DNA from: Desulfobacter sp.
Lineage (GTDB): Bacteria > Desulfobacterota > Desulfobacteria > Desulfobacterales > Desulfobacteraceae
Assembly (NCBI GenBank): GCA_030145005.1
Contig: JAQYWJ010000040.1
Coordinates: 1 to 12,920 of the forward strand
Direction of reading: 5' to 3'
DNA length: 12,920 nt
The notes beneath the pieces are model-generated. The model saw only the letters and a program-made list of their open reading frames with translations, had not been told where the DNA came from and did not search any database. Shown here piece after piece: positions 1 through 6,927 of the stretch. Both the position numbers and the translations under genes were made by a program. Numbering within the stretch: position 1 is the stretch's first letter; every line of letters begins with the position of its first letter.

Positions 1-182
1 TTAACTGATATTATTGAGATATCAAAAAAATAAACCTGTAAAAAATATGGTGCAGGTACTTATGTGCGCATGTCGTTTTTGCTCTATGCGTCTTACTGGT
101 AGCTCCACGCCCTATACCCAAAAAGGAGGTTACTTTTGGGCAACTCCGTTCCAAAGTCTAAAATTAAGTTGGTTGCTATATT

Positions 183-355
183 ATACTCAATGGTTCGGAC
201 AGTTTTTAGCCCCCGGAATCAAGGGATTCCAGCTATACAGTCATTTATTTGCAACTCAGCCCATACGTTGAGTTTTAAATAATTATTCGGTGCCCCTCAA
301 GACCTTGATAACAGGACATTTTGGACTTTCAAAAACTGTCCGAAGCATTGTGTAT
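183..355. repeat. Inverted-repeat-bounded 173-bp unit (MITE-like candidate)
   Basis: The arms at 183-207 and 331-355 are reverse complements at 23 of 25 positions; the mismatched pairs are 187/351 and 193/345. The arm core is TTCGGACAGTTTTT on the left and AAAAACTGTCCGAA on the right. The 123 bases between carry a six-pair hairpin (GGAATC-AAGG-GATTCC, 215-230) and no ORF. Terminal inverted repeats around a short non-coding core are typical of small non-autonomous mobile elements, but I see no clear target-site duplication at 181-182 or 356-357. Solo ends of a larger decayed insertion sequence are an alternative. The repeat itself is certain; its nature is inferred. Confidence 0.5.
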
Positions 356-404
356 CCAGACTGTAACAATAGAACGATATATTGTAAATACCAAGACATG
401 ATTA

Positions 405-524
405 TTAGGAAAACAGAACCCCACAATGTCTATCAATATTCGCTTTTCCCGGCATAGGGACGGGCACAACATCTTGTAGATCTCTCTGTCGTTGGCTGAG
501 AGGATTATACATTTTTTCTTCCAT
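405..524 (-). CDS. Doubtful small ORF, 39 residues
   Basis: ATG at 524 opens 39 codons to a TAA at 405-407. The product starts MEEKMYNPLSQRQRDL and is hydrophilic, with a PVPMPGKANI stretch in the middle. A GGAG lies about 11 bases upstream of the ATG, slightly far for a ribosome binding site. I do not recognise the protein. It could be the start of a truncated gene, because it stops about 50 bases before the right arm of the 183-355 repeat, or it could be chance. It is listed only because the first half reads like coding sequence with a plausible start. Confidence 0.2.
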   Translation of the reverse strand: MEEKMYNPLSQRQRDLQDVVPVPMPGKANIDRHCGVLFS

Positions 525-640
525 GGGGTGGGGATCTCCTATATATTAGTCTTTAAATAACAGCCATGGGCTGACCTGCTCTATCAACACCCAGGCCCAA
601 CCCACAAAAAACATAAAAGTAATTCAATAAGTTATTTTGA

Positions 641-658
641 CTTTCATATAGATGAAAG
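641..658. repeat. Short palindrome at the uvrB-tail junction
   Basis: CTTTCAT (641-647) and ATGAAAG (652-658) are perfect reverse complements separated by ATAG. The right half forms the first codons of the UvrB-like tail, and the left half lies in the non-coding DNA. The dyad therefore sits on the boundary between the two kinds of sequence. It may mark a recombination or insertion junction, or it may be chance. Confidence 0.45.
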
Positions 659-744
659 CGGCAGAGAACCTTGGATTTGAGCAGGTGGCCCAGTGCCGGG
701 ACAAGATTCTGGAATTGAAAAAGATCAAAATAGCCCAGCCATGA
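652..744 (+). pseudogene. uvrB: 3' remnant of uvrB (UVR motif only)
   Basis: Read from ATG 652, 30 codons run to TGA 742-744. The peptide starts MKAAENLGFEQVAQCRDK and ends KIKIAQP. It aligns without gaps to the last 30 residues of UvrB, the C-terminal UVR hairpin that docks on UvrC (E. coli: QNLEFEEAAQIRDQL...). The codon before it is TAG and nothing UvrB-like precedes it in any frame, so the helicase body is missing here. Its TGA overlaps the uvrC ATG (ATGA, 741-744), as in a translationally coupled uvrB-uvrC operon. The likely reading is that uvrB was cut by an insertion, deletion or rearrangement whose edge lies near 651. Other UVR proteins such as McsA have a similar motif, but the ending at this point and the uvrC partner favour UvrB. 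No ribosome binding site precedes ATG 652, so independent translation is doubtful. Confidence 0.65.
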
Positions 745-2561
745 TTTCTGAGAAAATAAAAGAAAAATACGACCATGCCCCCCATGCCCCCGGGGTTTAT
801 CTCATGCGGGACAAAAAGGGAAACATTCTTTATGTGGGCAAGGCCAAGGATTTAAAAAAGCGGCTGGCCTCATACTTTGTAAAAAAAGATCAGCCCGAGC
901 CCAAGACTGCAGCGCTTCTGGCCTTGGTGGCCGACTTTGACCTAGTAGTCACCCAGTCCGACCAGGAGGCCTTTATCCTGGAATCCAACCTGATCAAAGA
1001 GAATTCCCCCAAATATAATGTCATCCTTAAAGACGGCAAAAACTATCCATTGCTGCGCATTGACATGAATGAACCCTATCCTTCCATCCAGCGGGTGCGG
1101 CGCATTGAAAAGGATAAGGCCCTGTATTTCGGGCCGTATTCTTCTTCCAAGAGTGTGAACCAGACCTTAAAGCAGATCCAGCGGATTTTTAAACTTCGAA
1201 AATGCCGGGACGCCCAGTTTAAAAACAGGTCCCGGCCTTGCTTGAATTATCAGATCAAGGCGTGCCTGGGTCTTTGCTGCAATGAGGTGGACCCCAAAGA
1301 GTATCAGGCCAGGGTTAAGGATGCGGTATTGTTTCTTAGGGGGCGGACCCGGGAGGTGATTAAGAAACTGCGTCTTGAGATGACAGAGTTCGCCAGGGAC
1401 CAGGCCTTTGAAAAGGCGGCCCAGGCCCGGGACACCATCTTTGCCGTGGATCGGATCATGGAGCGTCAGGTGGTGGTGTGTGCGGACGGTCAGGACCGGG
1501 ATGTGTTCGGGCTTGCCTGGGACCAGGCCCGGGCTGTGGTGACCGTGATGCAGGTCCGGTCCGGGCATCTGATAAACACGGCTTATTACCCTTTGGATCT
1601 GGGATTCAAGGAACCGGATGAGGTTCTGGCCGCCTTTGTGACCCAGTATTATGAGAAAGCCGCCCAGATCCCGGGATCCGTCCTGTTCAGCCATCCGTCC
1701 GACGACATGACCCGGGCCGAAGCCCGGCTCAATGAGGTGGTCGATCACCGGGTACATTTCCATTATCCGGTCCGGGGGGAAAAGAAACGGCTTGCTGACA
1801 TGGCTCAGCTTAATGCAAAGGGCGAACTTGAAAAAATTTTGGCCAGGGAGGAGGAGGCCCGGGCAGGGATTACCATGCTCCAGCACCTTCTGGGTATGGG
1901 TCGGCCGCCCGAACGTATGGAGTGCTTTGACAACTCCAATCTCCAGGGAAACGATCCTGTGGCGGCCATGGTGGTGTTCACCGGTGGCAGGCCTGATAAA
2001 AATGCCTACCGTAAATTTATTATAAAGGGCATTGAGCACCAGGATGACTATGCTTATATGGCCCATGTGCTCTTCCGCCGATTTCGGCATGACCGGGAAG
2101 ATATGCCCCTGCCGGACCTGCTGGTGGTGGACGGCGGCAAAGGACAGTTGTCCATGGCCGTGAGCGTGGTCAGGGAACTGGGGCTGGAGGGGCAGTTTAC
2201 CCTGGCAGGCCTTGCCAAAAAGGATGTGGACAAGGGCGAGAAGGCAGACAAGGTTTACCTGCCGGGACGGTCCAATCCGTTGAACACAGCCCAGTCTGCC
2301 AAGGCGCTTTTTCTTTTAGAGCAGCTTCGGGATGAGGCCCACAGGTCTGCCATTACGTTCCAGCGCTCCCGCAGGGAGAAGCGGGGAAAATTGTCCGTCC
2401 TTGACGGTATCCCCGGCATTGGACCCCAAAAAAAGAAGCTGCTGCTCACAACATTTAAAGGCATTGATGGTATACGTAGCCGGCAGCCGGAAGATATTGC
2501 CGCCCTGCCCGGCATTACCTTGAAAATGGCAAAGGCGCTGCTTGAGACCCTGGCTAAATAG
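741..2561 (+). CDS. uvrC: Excinuclease ABC subunit C
   Basis: UvrC makes both incisions flanking a DNA lesion after UvrA and UvrB have found it (nucleotide excision repair, cytoplasm). The 606-residue product is full length. It has an N-terminal GIY-YIG nuclease (GVY 18-20, YVG 31-33) and a cysteine cluster at C155, C167, C175 and C179 that matches the Fe-S ligand spacing reported for E. coli UvrC. A UVR motif follows at about 205-240. The C-terminal RNase H-like nuclease has D397 (CFDNSN), D464 (VVDGGKGQ) and H534, and two helix-hairpin-helix motifs occupy about 550-606. An in-frame GTG at 693 would add 16 residues. ATG 741 is preferred because it matches family length and overlaps the TGA of the uvrB tail as ATGA. 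Neither start has a strong ribosome binding site, consistent with coupling to an upstream uvrB that is no longer whole here. Confidence 0.97.
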   Translation: MISEKIKEKYDHAPHAPGVYLMRDKKGNILYVGKAKDLKKRLASYFVKKDQPEPKTAALLALVADFDLVVTQSDQEAFILESNLIKENSPKYNVILKDGKNYPLLRIDMNEPYPSIQRVRRIEKDKALYFGPYSSSKSVNQTLKQIQRIFKLRKCRDAQFKNRSRPCLNYQIKACLGLCCNEVDPKEYQARVKDAVLFLRGRTREVIKKLRLEMTEFARDQAFEKAAQARDTIFAVDRIMERQVVVCADGQDRDVFGLAWDQARAVVTVMQVRSGHLINTAYYPLDLGFKEPDEVLAAFVTQYYEKAAQIPGSVLFSHPSDDMTRAEARLNEVVDHRVHFHYPVRGEKKRLADMAQLNAKGELEKILAREEEARAGITMLQHLLGMGRPPERMECFDNSNLQGNDPVAAMVVFTGGRPDKNAYRKFIIKGIEHQDDYAYMAHVLFRRFRHDREDMPLPDLLVVDGGKGQLSMAVSVVRELGLEGQFTLAGLAKKDVDKGEKADKVYLPGRSNPLNTAQSAKALFLLEQLRDEAHRSAITFQRSRREKRGKLSVLDGIPGIGPQKKKLLLTTFKGIDGIRSRQPEDIAALPGITLKMAKALLETLAK

Positions 2562-2625
2562 AACAAAGTCTGATTTAGCCTTTAATATATTCAGCCTGTG
2601 AATTGCTGCAGACACTGTTTTTGTT

Positions 2626-2654
2626 TCGACAAAATCTAACGATTGTATTATGAT
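2626..2654 (+). promoter_or_regulatory. Sigma-70-like promoter of the S1-domain gene
   Basis: TCGACA (2626-2631; 5 of 6 to TTGACA) and TATGAT (2649-2654; 5 of 6 to TATAAT) are separated by exactly 17 bases. Transcription would start near 2661, leaving a leader of about 65 bases before the ATG at 2727. uvrC ends at 2561, so the promoter lies wholly in the intergenic gap and would uncouple the S1 gene from uvrC. The match is by eye. Confidence 0.55.
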
Positions 2655-2699
2655 TCATTTTTTTGGCAAGAACCCTATTAACAACGGACCCGTTAGATT
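2633..2699. repeat. 9-bp inverted repeat flanking the promoter (possible operator pair)
   Basis: AATCTAACG (2633-2641) and CGTTAGATT (2691-2699) are perfect reverse complements 49 bases apart. The left copy sits in the spacer between -35 and -10, and the right copy about 30 bases after the predicted start site. The left copy would not be transcribed, so the pair cannot fold as a hairpin in the mRNA. Two half-sites of a DNA-binding repressor are the more natural reading. No regulator is identified. Confidence 0.35.
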
Positions 2700-2726
2700 C
2701 AAAAAACTGAGGGCCGGGAGAGCAAA

Positions 2727-4196
2727 ATGAACGACAGGTTTGAGGACGACAACACTCAGAACACTGACCAGGGCACCAATGAGATGAGCTTTGAGCAGAT
2801 GCTTGATGACTATGATTCAAAAATCGGCCGGGAATTTAAGCCCGGGGATATGGTGGAAGGACAGATCATTGCCATTGGAGAAAACTCAATTTACCTGGAC
2901 ACAGGAACAAAGTCTGATGGTGTGGTGGATAAGTCCGAGCTGCTGGATGAAAATGGTGAATTTCAGTATTCAGTGGGTGATATCCTTAAACTGTATGTGG
3001 TTTCCTTGAGCGAAAGTGAAGTGATTTTGTCCAAGGCTGTTTCCGGGGCCGGGATGGCTGCCATGATTGAGGATGCCTATCACGGGCGCACCCCTGTTGA
3101 AGGCCGGGTGACAGGCGTTGTTAAAGGCGGTTTCTCCGTGGATGTCCTGGGCAAACGGGCGTTTTGTCCGGTGAGCCAGATTGATGTCAAATACGTGGAA
3201 GTCCCCGAGGATTATGAGGGTCAGACCCACCATTTCCTGATTACCCGGTATGAGGAAAGAGGCAAAAATATTGTTGTCTCCCGCAGGGAACTTCTCAACG
3301 AACAGATCAAGGAAGAACGTGCCGCATTCATGAAAGAACTGGCCGAAGGGGATACGGTCCAGGGTAAGGTGATTAAGTTGATGTCCTATGGCGCTTTTAT
3401 TGAACTTGCGCCTGGTGTGGAAGGCATGGCTCATATTTCCGAATTGAGCTGGTCCCGGGTGGAAAAGCCTGACGAAGTGGTACGGGTGGACGATATTCTG
3501 CCTGTCAAGGTGTTAAAGATTGAAAAACCCCTTTCCGACTCTCCCAAAATTTCCCTTTCTGTTAAACAGACCTCGGGCAACCCCTGGGATAACATCGGCA
3601 CTACGTTTAATACCGGAGAGCAGGTCAGCGGTAAAGTGGTCCGTCTGACCTCTTTCGGGGTTTTTGTGGAGATTGCCCCGGGCATTGACGGTTTGGTCCA
3701 TATATCTGAAATGAGCCATCTGAAAAGGGTCCTGCGCCCCGAGGACGAGGTCAGTGTCGGTGAGACCATTCAGGTGATGATCAAGGCCATTGACATGGAC
3801 AGTAAGCGGATCTCACTGAGCATGAAAGATGCGGCAGGCGATCCCTGGACCGGTGTTCTGGCCAAATATCTCGTGGGTAGTGTCGTGGACGGTACCCTGG
3901 AGAAAAAGGAAGGCTTTGGACTGTTTATCCGTCTGGAACCCGGTATTACGGGCCTGATGCCCATGTCAAGCCTGAGGCAGTCCGCAAATGCAGGGAAATT
4001 TGAGTCTCTGAAACCCGGGGATGCGTTACAGGTACTGGTTCAGGAGGTAGATGAGGATAACCGGCGTATGACCCTGGCCCCCCCGGACCAGAAATCCTCA
4101 GGCAATTGGAAGCAATTTGCAAAAAGTGCCAAGGGTGGTTCTTCCTTTGGGTCCATGGAAAGCATTTTGCGCGCGGCCCTGGAAAAAAAGAAATAG
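2727..4196 (+). CDS. S1 RNA-binding protein with five S1 domains (ribosomal protein S1-like)
   Basis: The 489-residue protein consists almost wholly of S1 (OB-fold) RNA-binding domains at about 36-104, 119-187, 207-280, 297-367 and 381-451. The third and fourth are the most canonical (GKVIKLMSYGAFIEL, GKVVRLTSFGVFVEI, each with an HISE segment). An acidic N-terminus and a short basic tail flank them. Proteins of this type bind single-stranded RNA and may help load mRNA on the ribosome. Canonical RpsA of Gram-negative bacteria has six domains and about 550-570 residues, often beside cmk. Five domains and this location make it an S1-like paralogue or a lineage-specific S1, so no symbol is given. 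A GGGAG ribosome binding site precedes ATG 2727. It has its own promoter-like site, and a HAD phosphatase gene follows after about 20 bases. Confidence 0.9.
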   Translation: MNDRFEDDNTQNTDQGTNEMSFEQMLDDYDSKIGREFKPGDMVEGQIIAIGENSIYLDTGTKSDGVVDKSELLDENGEFQYSVGDILKLYVVSLSESEVILSKAVSGAGMAAMIEDAYHGRTPVEGRVTGVVKGGFSVDVLGKRAFCPVSQIDVKYVEVPEDYEGQTHHFLITRYEERGKNIVVSRRELLNEQIKEERAAFMKELAEGDTVQGKVIKLMSYGAFIELAPGVEGMAHISELSWSRVEKPDEVVRVDDILPVKVLKIEKPLSDSPKISLSVKQTSGNPWDNIGTTFNTGEQVSGKVVRLTSFGVFVEIAPGIDGLVHISEMSHLKRVLRPEDEVSVGETIQVMIKAIDMDSKRISLSMKDAAGDPWTGVLAKYLVGSVVDGTLEKKEGFGLFIRLEPGITGLMPMSSLRQSANAGKFESLKPGDALQVLVQEVDEDNRRMTLAPPDQKSSGNWKQFAKSAKGGSSFGSMESILRAALEKKK

Positions 4197-4216
4197 GTCG
4201 CGTCTTGTGCTTTAAC

Positions 4217-5062
4217 ATGTCAGCAATGTTTATCACCGATTTTGACGGCACCCTGCTCACGGACCACCGGCGTATCCATGGCCGGGATCTGGATACCCTG
4301 GCCGGGTTGAGGTCTGCCGGTGTAGTCACAGTCATTGCCACAGGGCGCAGCCTTTATTCCTTCAGGCGCGCCCTTAAGCACATGGGACTTGGCCCGGAAG
4401 AGTTGCCCCTGGATTATCTGATTTTTTCCACCGGTGCCGGTATCATGGCCTGGCCCGGGGATGATTTGATTCGTTCCTGTTCCATCCCTAAAGACGGAGT
4501 CTTGGAAATTGCAGCATGTTTTGATCGTCTTGGCTTTGATTATATGATCCACAAGGCCATTCCCGACACCTCATATTTTTTGTTTAAATTTACATCCGGC
4601 TGCAATTCGGATTTTGCCCGGCGAATAGAAATGTATTCGGGTTTTGGGACCCCCCTTGAAACGGGCAGCACGATTTATGACCAGTCCACTGAAGTCCTGG
4701 CCATTTTGCCCGGCAGATTTCCCCGGGAGCAGCTGAATGCGCTTCGCCGTGAACTGTCCGGATTCAGCGTAATTCAAGCCACCTCCCCTTTGGACCATAG
4801 ATCTTCGTGGATAGAGGTTTTTCCTTTTGGGGTAAGCAAGAGTGCGTCATCCCAATGGCTGGCCCGGCATCTTGGTGTCGGCCGGGGAATGGTGACTGCC
4901 GTGGGGAACGATTACAATGACGAAGACCTTCTGGACTGGGCAGGGCAAGGTTTTTTGATGGATAACAGCCCGGAGGTCATGAAAAATAAATTTTTATCTT
5001 TAGGCTCCAACAATGAATGCGGGGTGAGTCAGGTCGCAAAGTCGGCAGGACTTCTAAACTGA
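4217..5062 (+). CDS. HAD-superfamily (Cof/IIB-type) phosphatase
   Basis: This is a haloacid dehalogenase-type phosphohydrolase, probably acting on a small phosphorylated metabolite such as a sugar phosphate; the substrate cannot be read from sequence. All four catalytic motifs are present. Motif I is DFDGTLL (nucleophile D8, acid/base D10), motif II is ATGR (T42), motif III is K208 and motif IV is GNDYNDEDLL (D232, D235). The span between motifs II and III fits the C2-type cap of the IIB branch. ATG 4217 gives 281 residues, and ATG 4226, three codons later, is equally possible. An upstream in-frame ATG at 4106 lies inside the S1 gene and adds a non-conserved leader, so it is rejected. The gap to the S1 gene is about 20 bases, which implies co-transcription. 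The gene converges on the response-regulator gene, 19 bases away. Confidence 0.88.
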   Translation: MSAMFITDFDGTLLTDHRRIHGRDLDTLAGLRSAGVVTVIATGRSLYSFRRALKHMGLGPEELPLDYLIFSTGAGIMAWPGDDLIRSCSIPKDGVLEIAACFDRLGFDYMIHKAIPDTSYFLFKFTSGCNSDFARRIEMYSGFGTPLETGSTIYDQSTEVLAILPGRFPREQLNALRRELSGFSVIQATSPLDHRSSWIEVFPFGVSKSASSQWLARHLGVGRGMVTAVGNDYNDEDLLDWAGQGFLMDNSPEVMKNKFLSLGSNNECGVSQVAKSAGLLN

Positions 5063-5081
5063 GCTTTTTGAGTCCTTATTC

Positions 5082-6077
5082 TTAACCCGGATCATCTTCT
5101 GTTTCTTCAAAATTGAGGCCTGGGTAAAGTATCTCGCAGCAATCCGGGCAGATTCCGTGGGAAAATATCAAGTGATTAAAGGCTTTTTCAATATTTTTCC
5201 AGAGATTGTCGTCTCCCCTGATTTTTTTGCAGTTGGCGCAGATGGCAATGGCATGCTCGGGCATGTCCTGGGGACATTTGATAAATTGTTCGTATTGGCG
5301 CTGCAGTTCAATGCGCCGGGATATGTCTCTGGCCATGATAATGGCACCGGTGTCGGTCTGATCTTTACCCTGGTTGATGGGGCTGCAGGTTAATTCCACA
5401 TGTACGGGGTGTTCGTTTGCATGCACCAGTTGGATGTCATACCGGCTGGTTTCGCCGTTTTTCCGGATCTGGGTCTGTTCACGTATAGTCAAGAAGCTGT
5501 CCCGGGTGGAGATTTGCTCAAGGTTCATTGATAAAAGTCTGTCTGCCGGATAGCCTATCATTTTGCAAAATGCCGGATTGACAAAGGTGATATTCTCCTG
5601 GGCATCTACGGTGAGTACCCCTTCTGCAATTTGTTCGGTAATGGTCCTGTACTGTTTTTCGCTTTTTTTCAGCCTTTCGCTGTATGCCTTGTTTTCGTAA
5701 GCCAGTCGCCGGTTTTCAAAGACTTTGCTTACCACATGAATAATGATGTCCAAGTCAATTATAGGCTTGGAAATATAGTCCTTGGCACCCATCTGAAGGG
5801 CCTGGATGACATCCTGTTTTCTGCCGGCGCCTGAAATGACAATCATGGGCAAATCCGGGTCAGATTCATGGATGGTGCGCATGACCTCAAGGCCGTCCAT
5901 GACCGGCATTCGCAGATCCGTGATGACCACGTCCACGTTTTCCCGGAAAAACAGATCCAGCCCCACATGCCCGTTTTTTGCCGTAAAAACCCGGTATCCC
6001 TCATCCTCGAATAGAAGAGCCAGGCTTTCTCTGATGGAGATTTCATCGTCTATGATGAGAAGCGTTTCCTGGTGCAT
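5082..6077 (-). CDS. Response regulator: REC-PAS with C-terminal four-cysteine motif
   Basis: The 331-residue cytoplasmic protein starts with a complete receiver domain (about 5-120): acidic pair D10/D11, phospho-acceptor D54 (TDLRMP), S82 and K104 (SKP). A helical linker and a PAS domain (about 140-255) follow, the latter ending in a GAIIMARDISRR segment typical of PAS. There is no kinase, HTH, GGDEF or EAL output. The C-terminus has CANCKKIR (C280, C283) and SHGICPDC (C310, C313) with W293 between. This paired-Cys motif resembles one at the end of many PAS or receiver proteins of sulphate reducers and relatives, and looks like a metal or redox site of unknown role. ATG 6077 has no clear ribosome binding site. 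A promoter-like site lies just after pdxJ, so the gene may be transcribed alone or with pdxJ. The cognate kinase is not in the window. Confidence 0.93.
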   Translation of the reverse strand: MHQETLLIIDDEISIRESLALLFEDEGYRVFTAKNGHVGLDLFFRENVDVVITDLRMPVMDGLEVMRTIHESDPDLPMIVISGAGRKQDVIQALQMGAKDYISKPIIDLDIIIHVVSKVFENRRLAYENKAYSERLKKSEKQYRTITEQIAEGVLTVDAQENITFVNPAFCKMIGYPADRLLSMNLEQISTRDSFLTIREQTQIRKNGETSRYDIQLVHANEHPVHVELTCSPINQGKDQTDTGAIIMARDISRRIELQRQYEQFIKCPQDMPEHAIAICANCKKIRGDDNLWKNIEKAFNHLIFSHGICPDCCEILYPGLNFEETEDDPG

Positions 6078-6154
6078 ATTTATAGTTTATTTAACGGGTA
6101 TAACTCCCCGGTGTTGGGTTGAAATGTTTTGTAAAAGATTCTACTTAAAAAAAA

Positions 6155-6184
6155 ACTATATCAGACTCCTGGAACAAATGTAAA
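6155..6184 (-). promoter_or_regulatory. Sigma-70-like promoter of the response regulator gene
   Basis: On the minus strand TTTACA (plus 6179-6184; 5 of 6) and TATAGT (plus 6155-6160; 5 of 6) are spaced by 18 bases. The -35 begins directly after the pdxJ stop codon. Transcription would start near 6148, giving a leader of about 70 bases before ATG 6077. The match is by eye. Confidence 0.4.
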
Positions 6185-6904
6185 TCAAAAATCTTGAATT
6201 AATTGCGCCATATCCCTGACTGCTGTATCCATGCCTGTCATGACAGCCTTTGAGATGATGGCATGTCCGATGCTGTATTCAGTAATCTCCGGCAGTCCCT
6301 TAAACGCCTTGATTGAATGGTAGCAAATTCCGTGTCCGGCATGAACGCCTAAGTTCAGGCGGGCACCGATTTTTGCCGCATCCACAATCCTTGTATATTC
6401 CCTTTCCCGGTCATACGATGTTGTGGCATCGCAGAATGCGCCGGTATGGATTTCAATGGAATCGGCATCAATTCTATGAGCCATTTTGATCTGATCCAGG
6501 TCAGGGTCAATGAAAATGCAGACCTTGATTCCGGCATTTTTCAGGGTGATTACGGCCTGGCGGATGTGTTCCATATGGGTAATCACATCAAGTCCGCCTT
6601 CGGTGGTAATTTCCTCTCTTTTTTCAGGTACCAGGGTGACGGTTTCGGGTTTGATGTCCAGGGCAATGCCCAGCATTTCACTGGTGGCTGCCATTTCAAG
6701 TATCAACCGGGTTTTTATTGTCTGGGAAATCAGCCGGACATCTCGTTCCTGGATGTGGCGGCGGTCTTCCCGCAGATGTACCACAATGGCATCTGCCCCG
6801 GCGGTTTCTGCGGCCAGGGCGGCTTGAACCGGTTCCGGGTATTTGGCGCCTCTTGCCTGGCGCAGGGTTGCCACATGGTCTACATTTACTGCTAATTCAG
6901 CCAT
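6185..6904 (-). CDS. pdxJ: Pyridoxine 5'-phosphate synthase
   Basis: PdxJ condenses 3-amino-2-oxopropyl phosphate with 1-deoxy-xylulose 5-phosphate to pyridoxine 5'-phosphate, the ring-closing step of DXP-dependent vitamin B6 synthesis. The 239-residue product has the full TIM-barrel signature: NVDHVATLRQARG at 7-19, HLREDRRHI with H43, E70 in LILEMAA, EKREEITTEGGLD at 94-106, HAGHG with H191, and the terminal SIGHAIISKAV. H43, E70 and H191 correspond to catalytic H45, E72 and H193 of E. coli PdxJ. AAAGGA stands a few bases before ATG 6904. It lies on the same strand as ybeY but is separated from it by a 125-nt palindrome, so it may not be strictly co-transcribed. Confidence 0.97.
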   Translation of the reverse strand: MAELAVNVDHVATLRQARGAKYPEPVQAALAAETAGADAIVVHLREDRRHIQERDVRLISQTIKTRLILEMAATSEMLGIALDIKPETVTLVPEKREEITTEGGLDVITHMEHIRQAVITLKNAGIKVCIFIDPDLDQIKMAHRIDADSIEIHTGAFCDATTSYDREREYTRIVDAAKIGARLNLGVHAGHGICYHSIKAFKGLPEITEYSIGHAIISKAVMTGMDTAVRDMAQLIQDF

Positions 6905-6927
6905 ATTAATATCCTTTCGTTTGGGTA

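Larger units (their letters stand above)
1..651. other. Region of about 650 bases without a convincing gene
   Basis: No reading frame here has both a recognisable product and a good start. The stretch is AT-richer and less codon-like than the rest of the window. It holds the inverted-repeat pair at 183-207 / 331-355 and small hairpins at 117-140 (CCCAAAA / TTTTGGG), 215-230 (GGAATC / GATTCC, loop AAGG) and around 252-273 (AACTCA / TGAGTT followed by a few T). It also holds a doubtful minus-strand ORF at 405-524. It ends exactly where the UvrB-like coding tail begins, so it may be inserted or rearranged DNA. I saw no transposase remnant, tRNA or group II intron domain V. Confidence 0.6.

Noticed and set aside
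20..56. Terminator-like hairpin on the minus strand near the left edge (ACCTG / CAGGT with T-rich flank)
   Set aside because: Only five base pairs with a long loop; too weak to call.
14..271. 85-codon plus-strand ORF
   Set aside because: No recognisable product, no good ribosome binding site, odd composition rich in Trp, Phe and Tyr, and it runs through the left arm of the inverted repeat.
1..651. Group II intron or intact IS interrupting uvrB
   Set aside because: No domain V-like hairpin near 651 and no transposase or reverse transcriptase frame in the visible 650 bases; an element extending left of the window cannot be excluded.
1167..2090. 307-codon minus-strand ORF inside uvrC
   Set aside because: Shadow frame of uvrC; it is rich in His, Pro and Gly, as expected from the antisense of a GC-biased gene, and the uvrC frame carries all catalytic motifs.
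2970..3434. 154-codon minus-strand ORF inside the S1 gene
   Set aside because: Antisense of well-conserved S1 domains; no independent signal.
4106..4216. N-terminal extension of the HAD phosphatase
   Set aside because: Lies within the S1 coding sequence and adds residues not typical of HAD proteins before motif I.
6446..6895. 149-codon plus-strand ORF opposite pdxJ
   Set aside because: Antisense shadow; the pdxJ frame is complete with its active-site residues.
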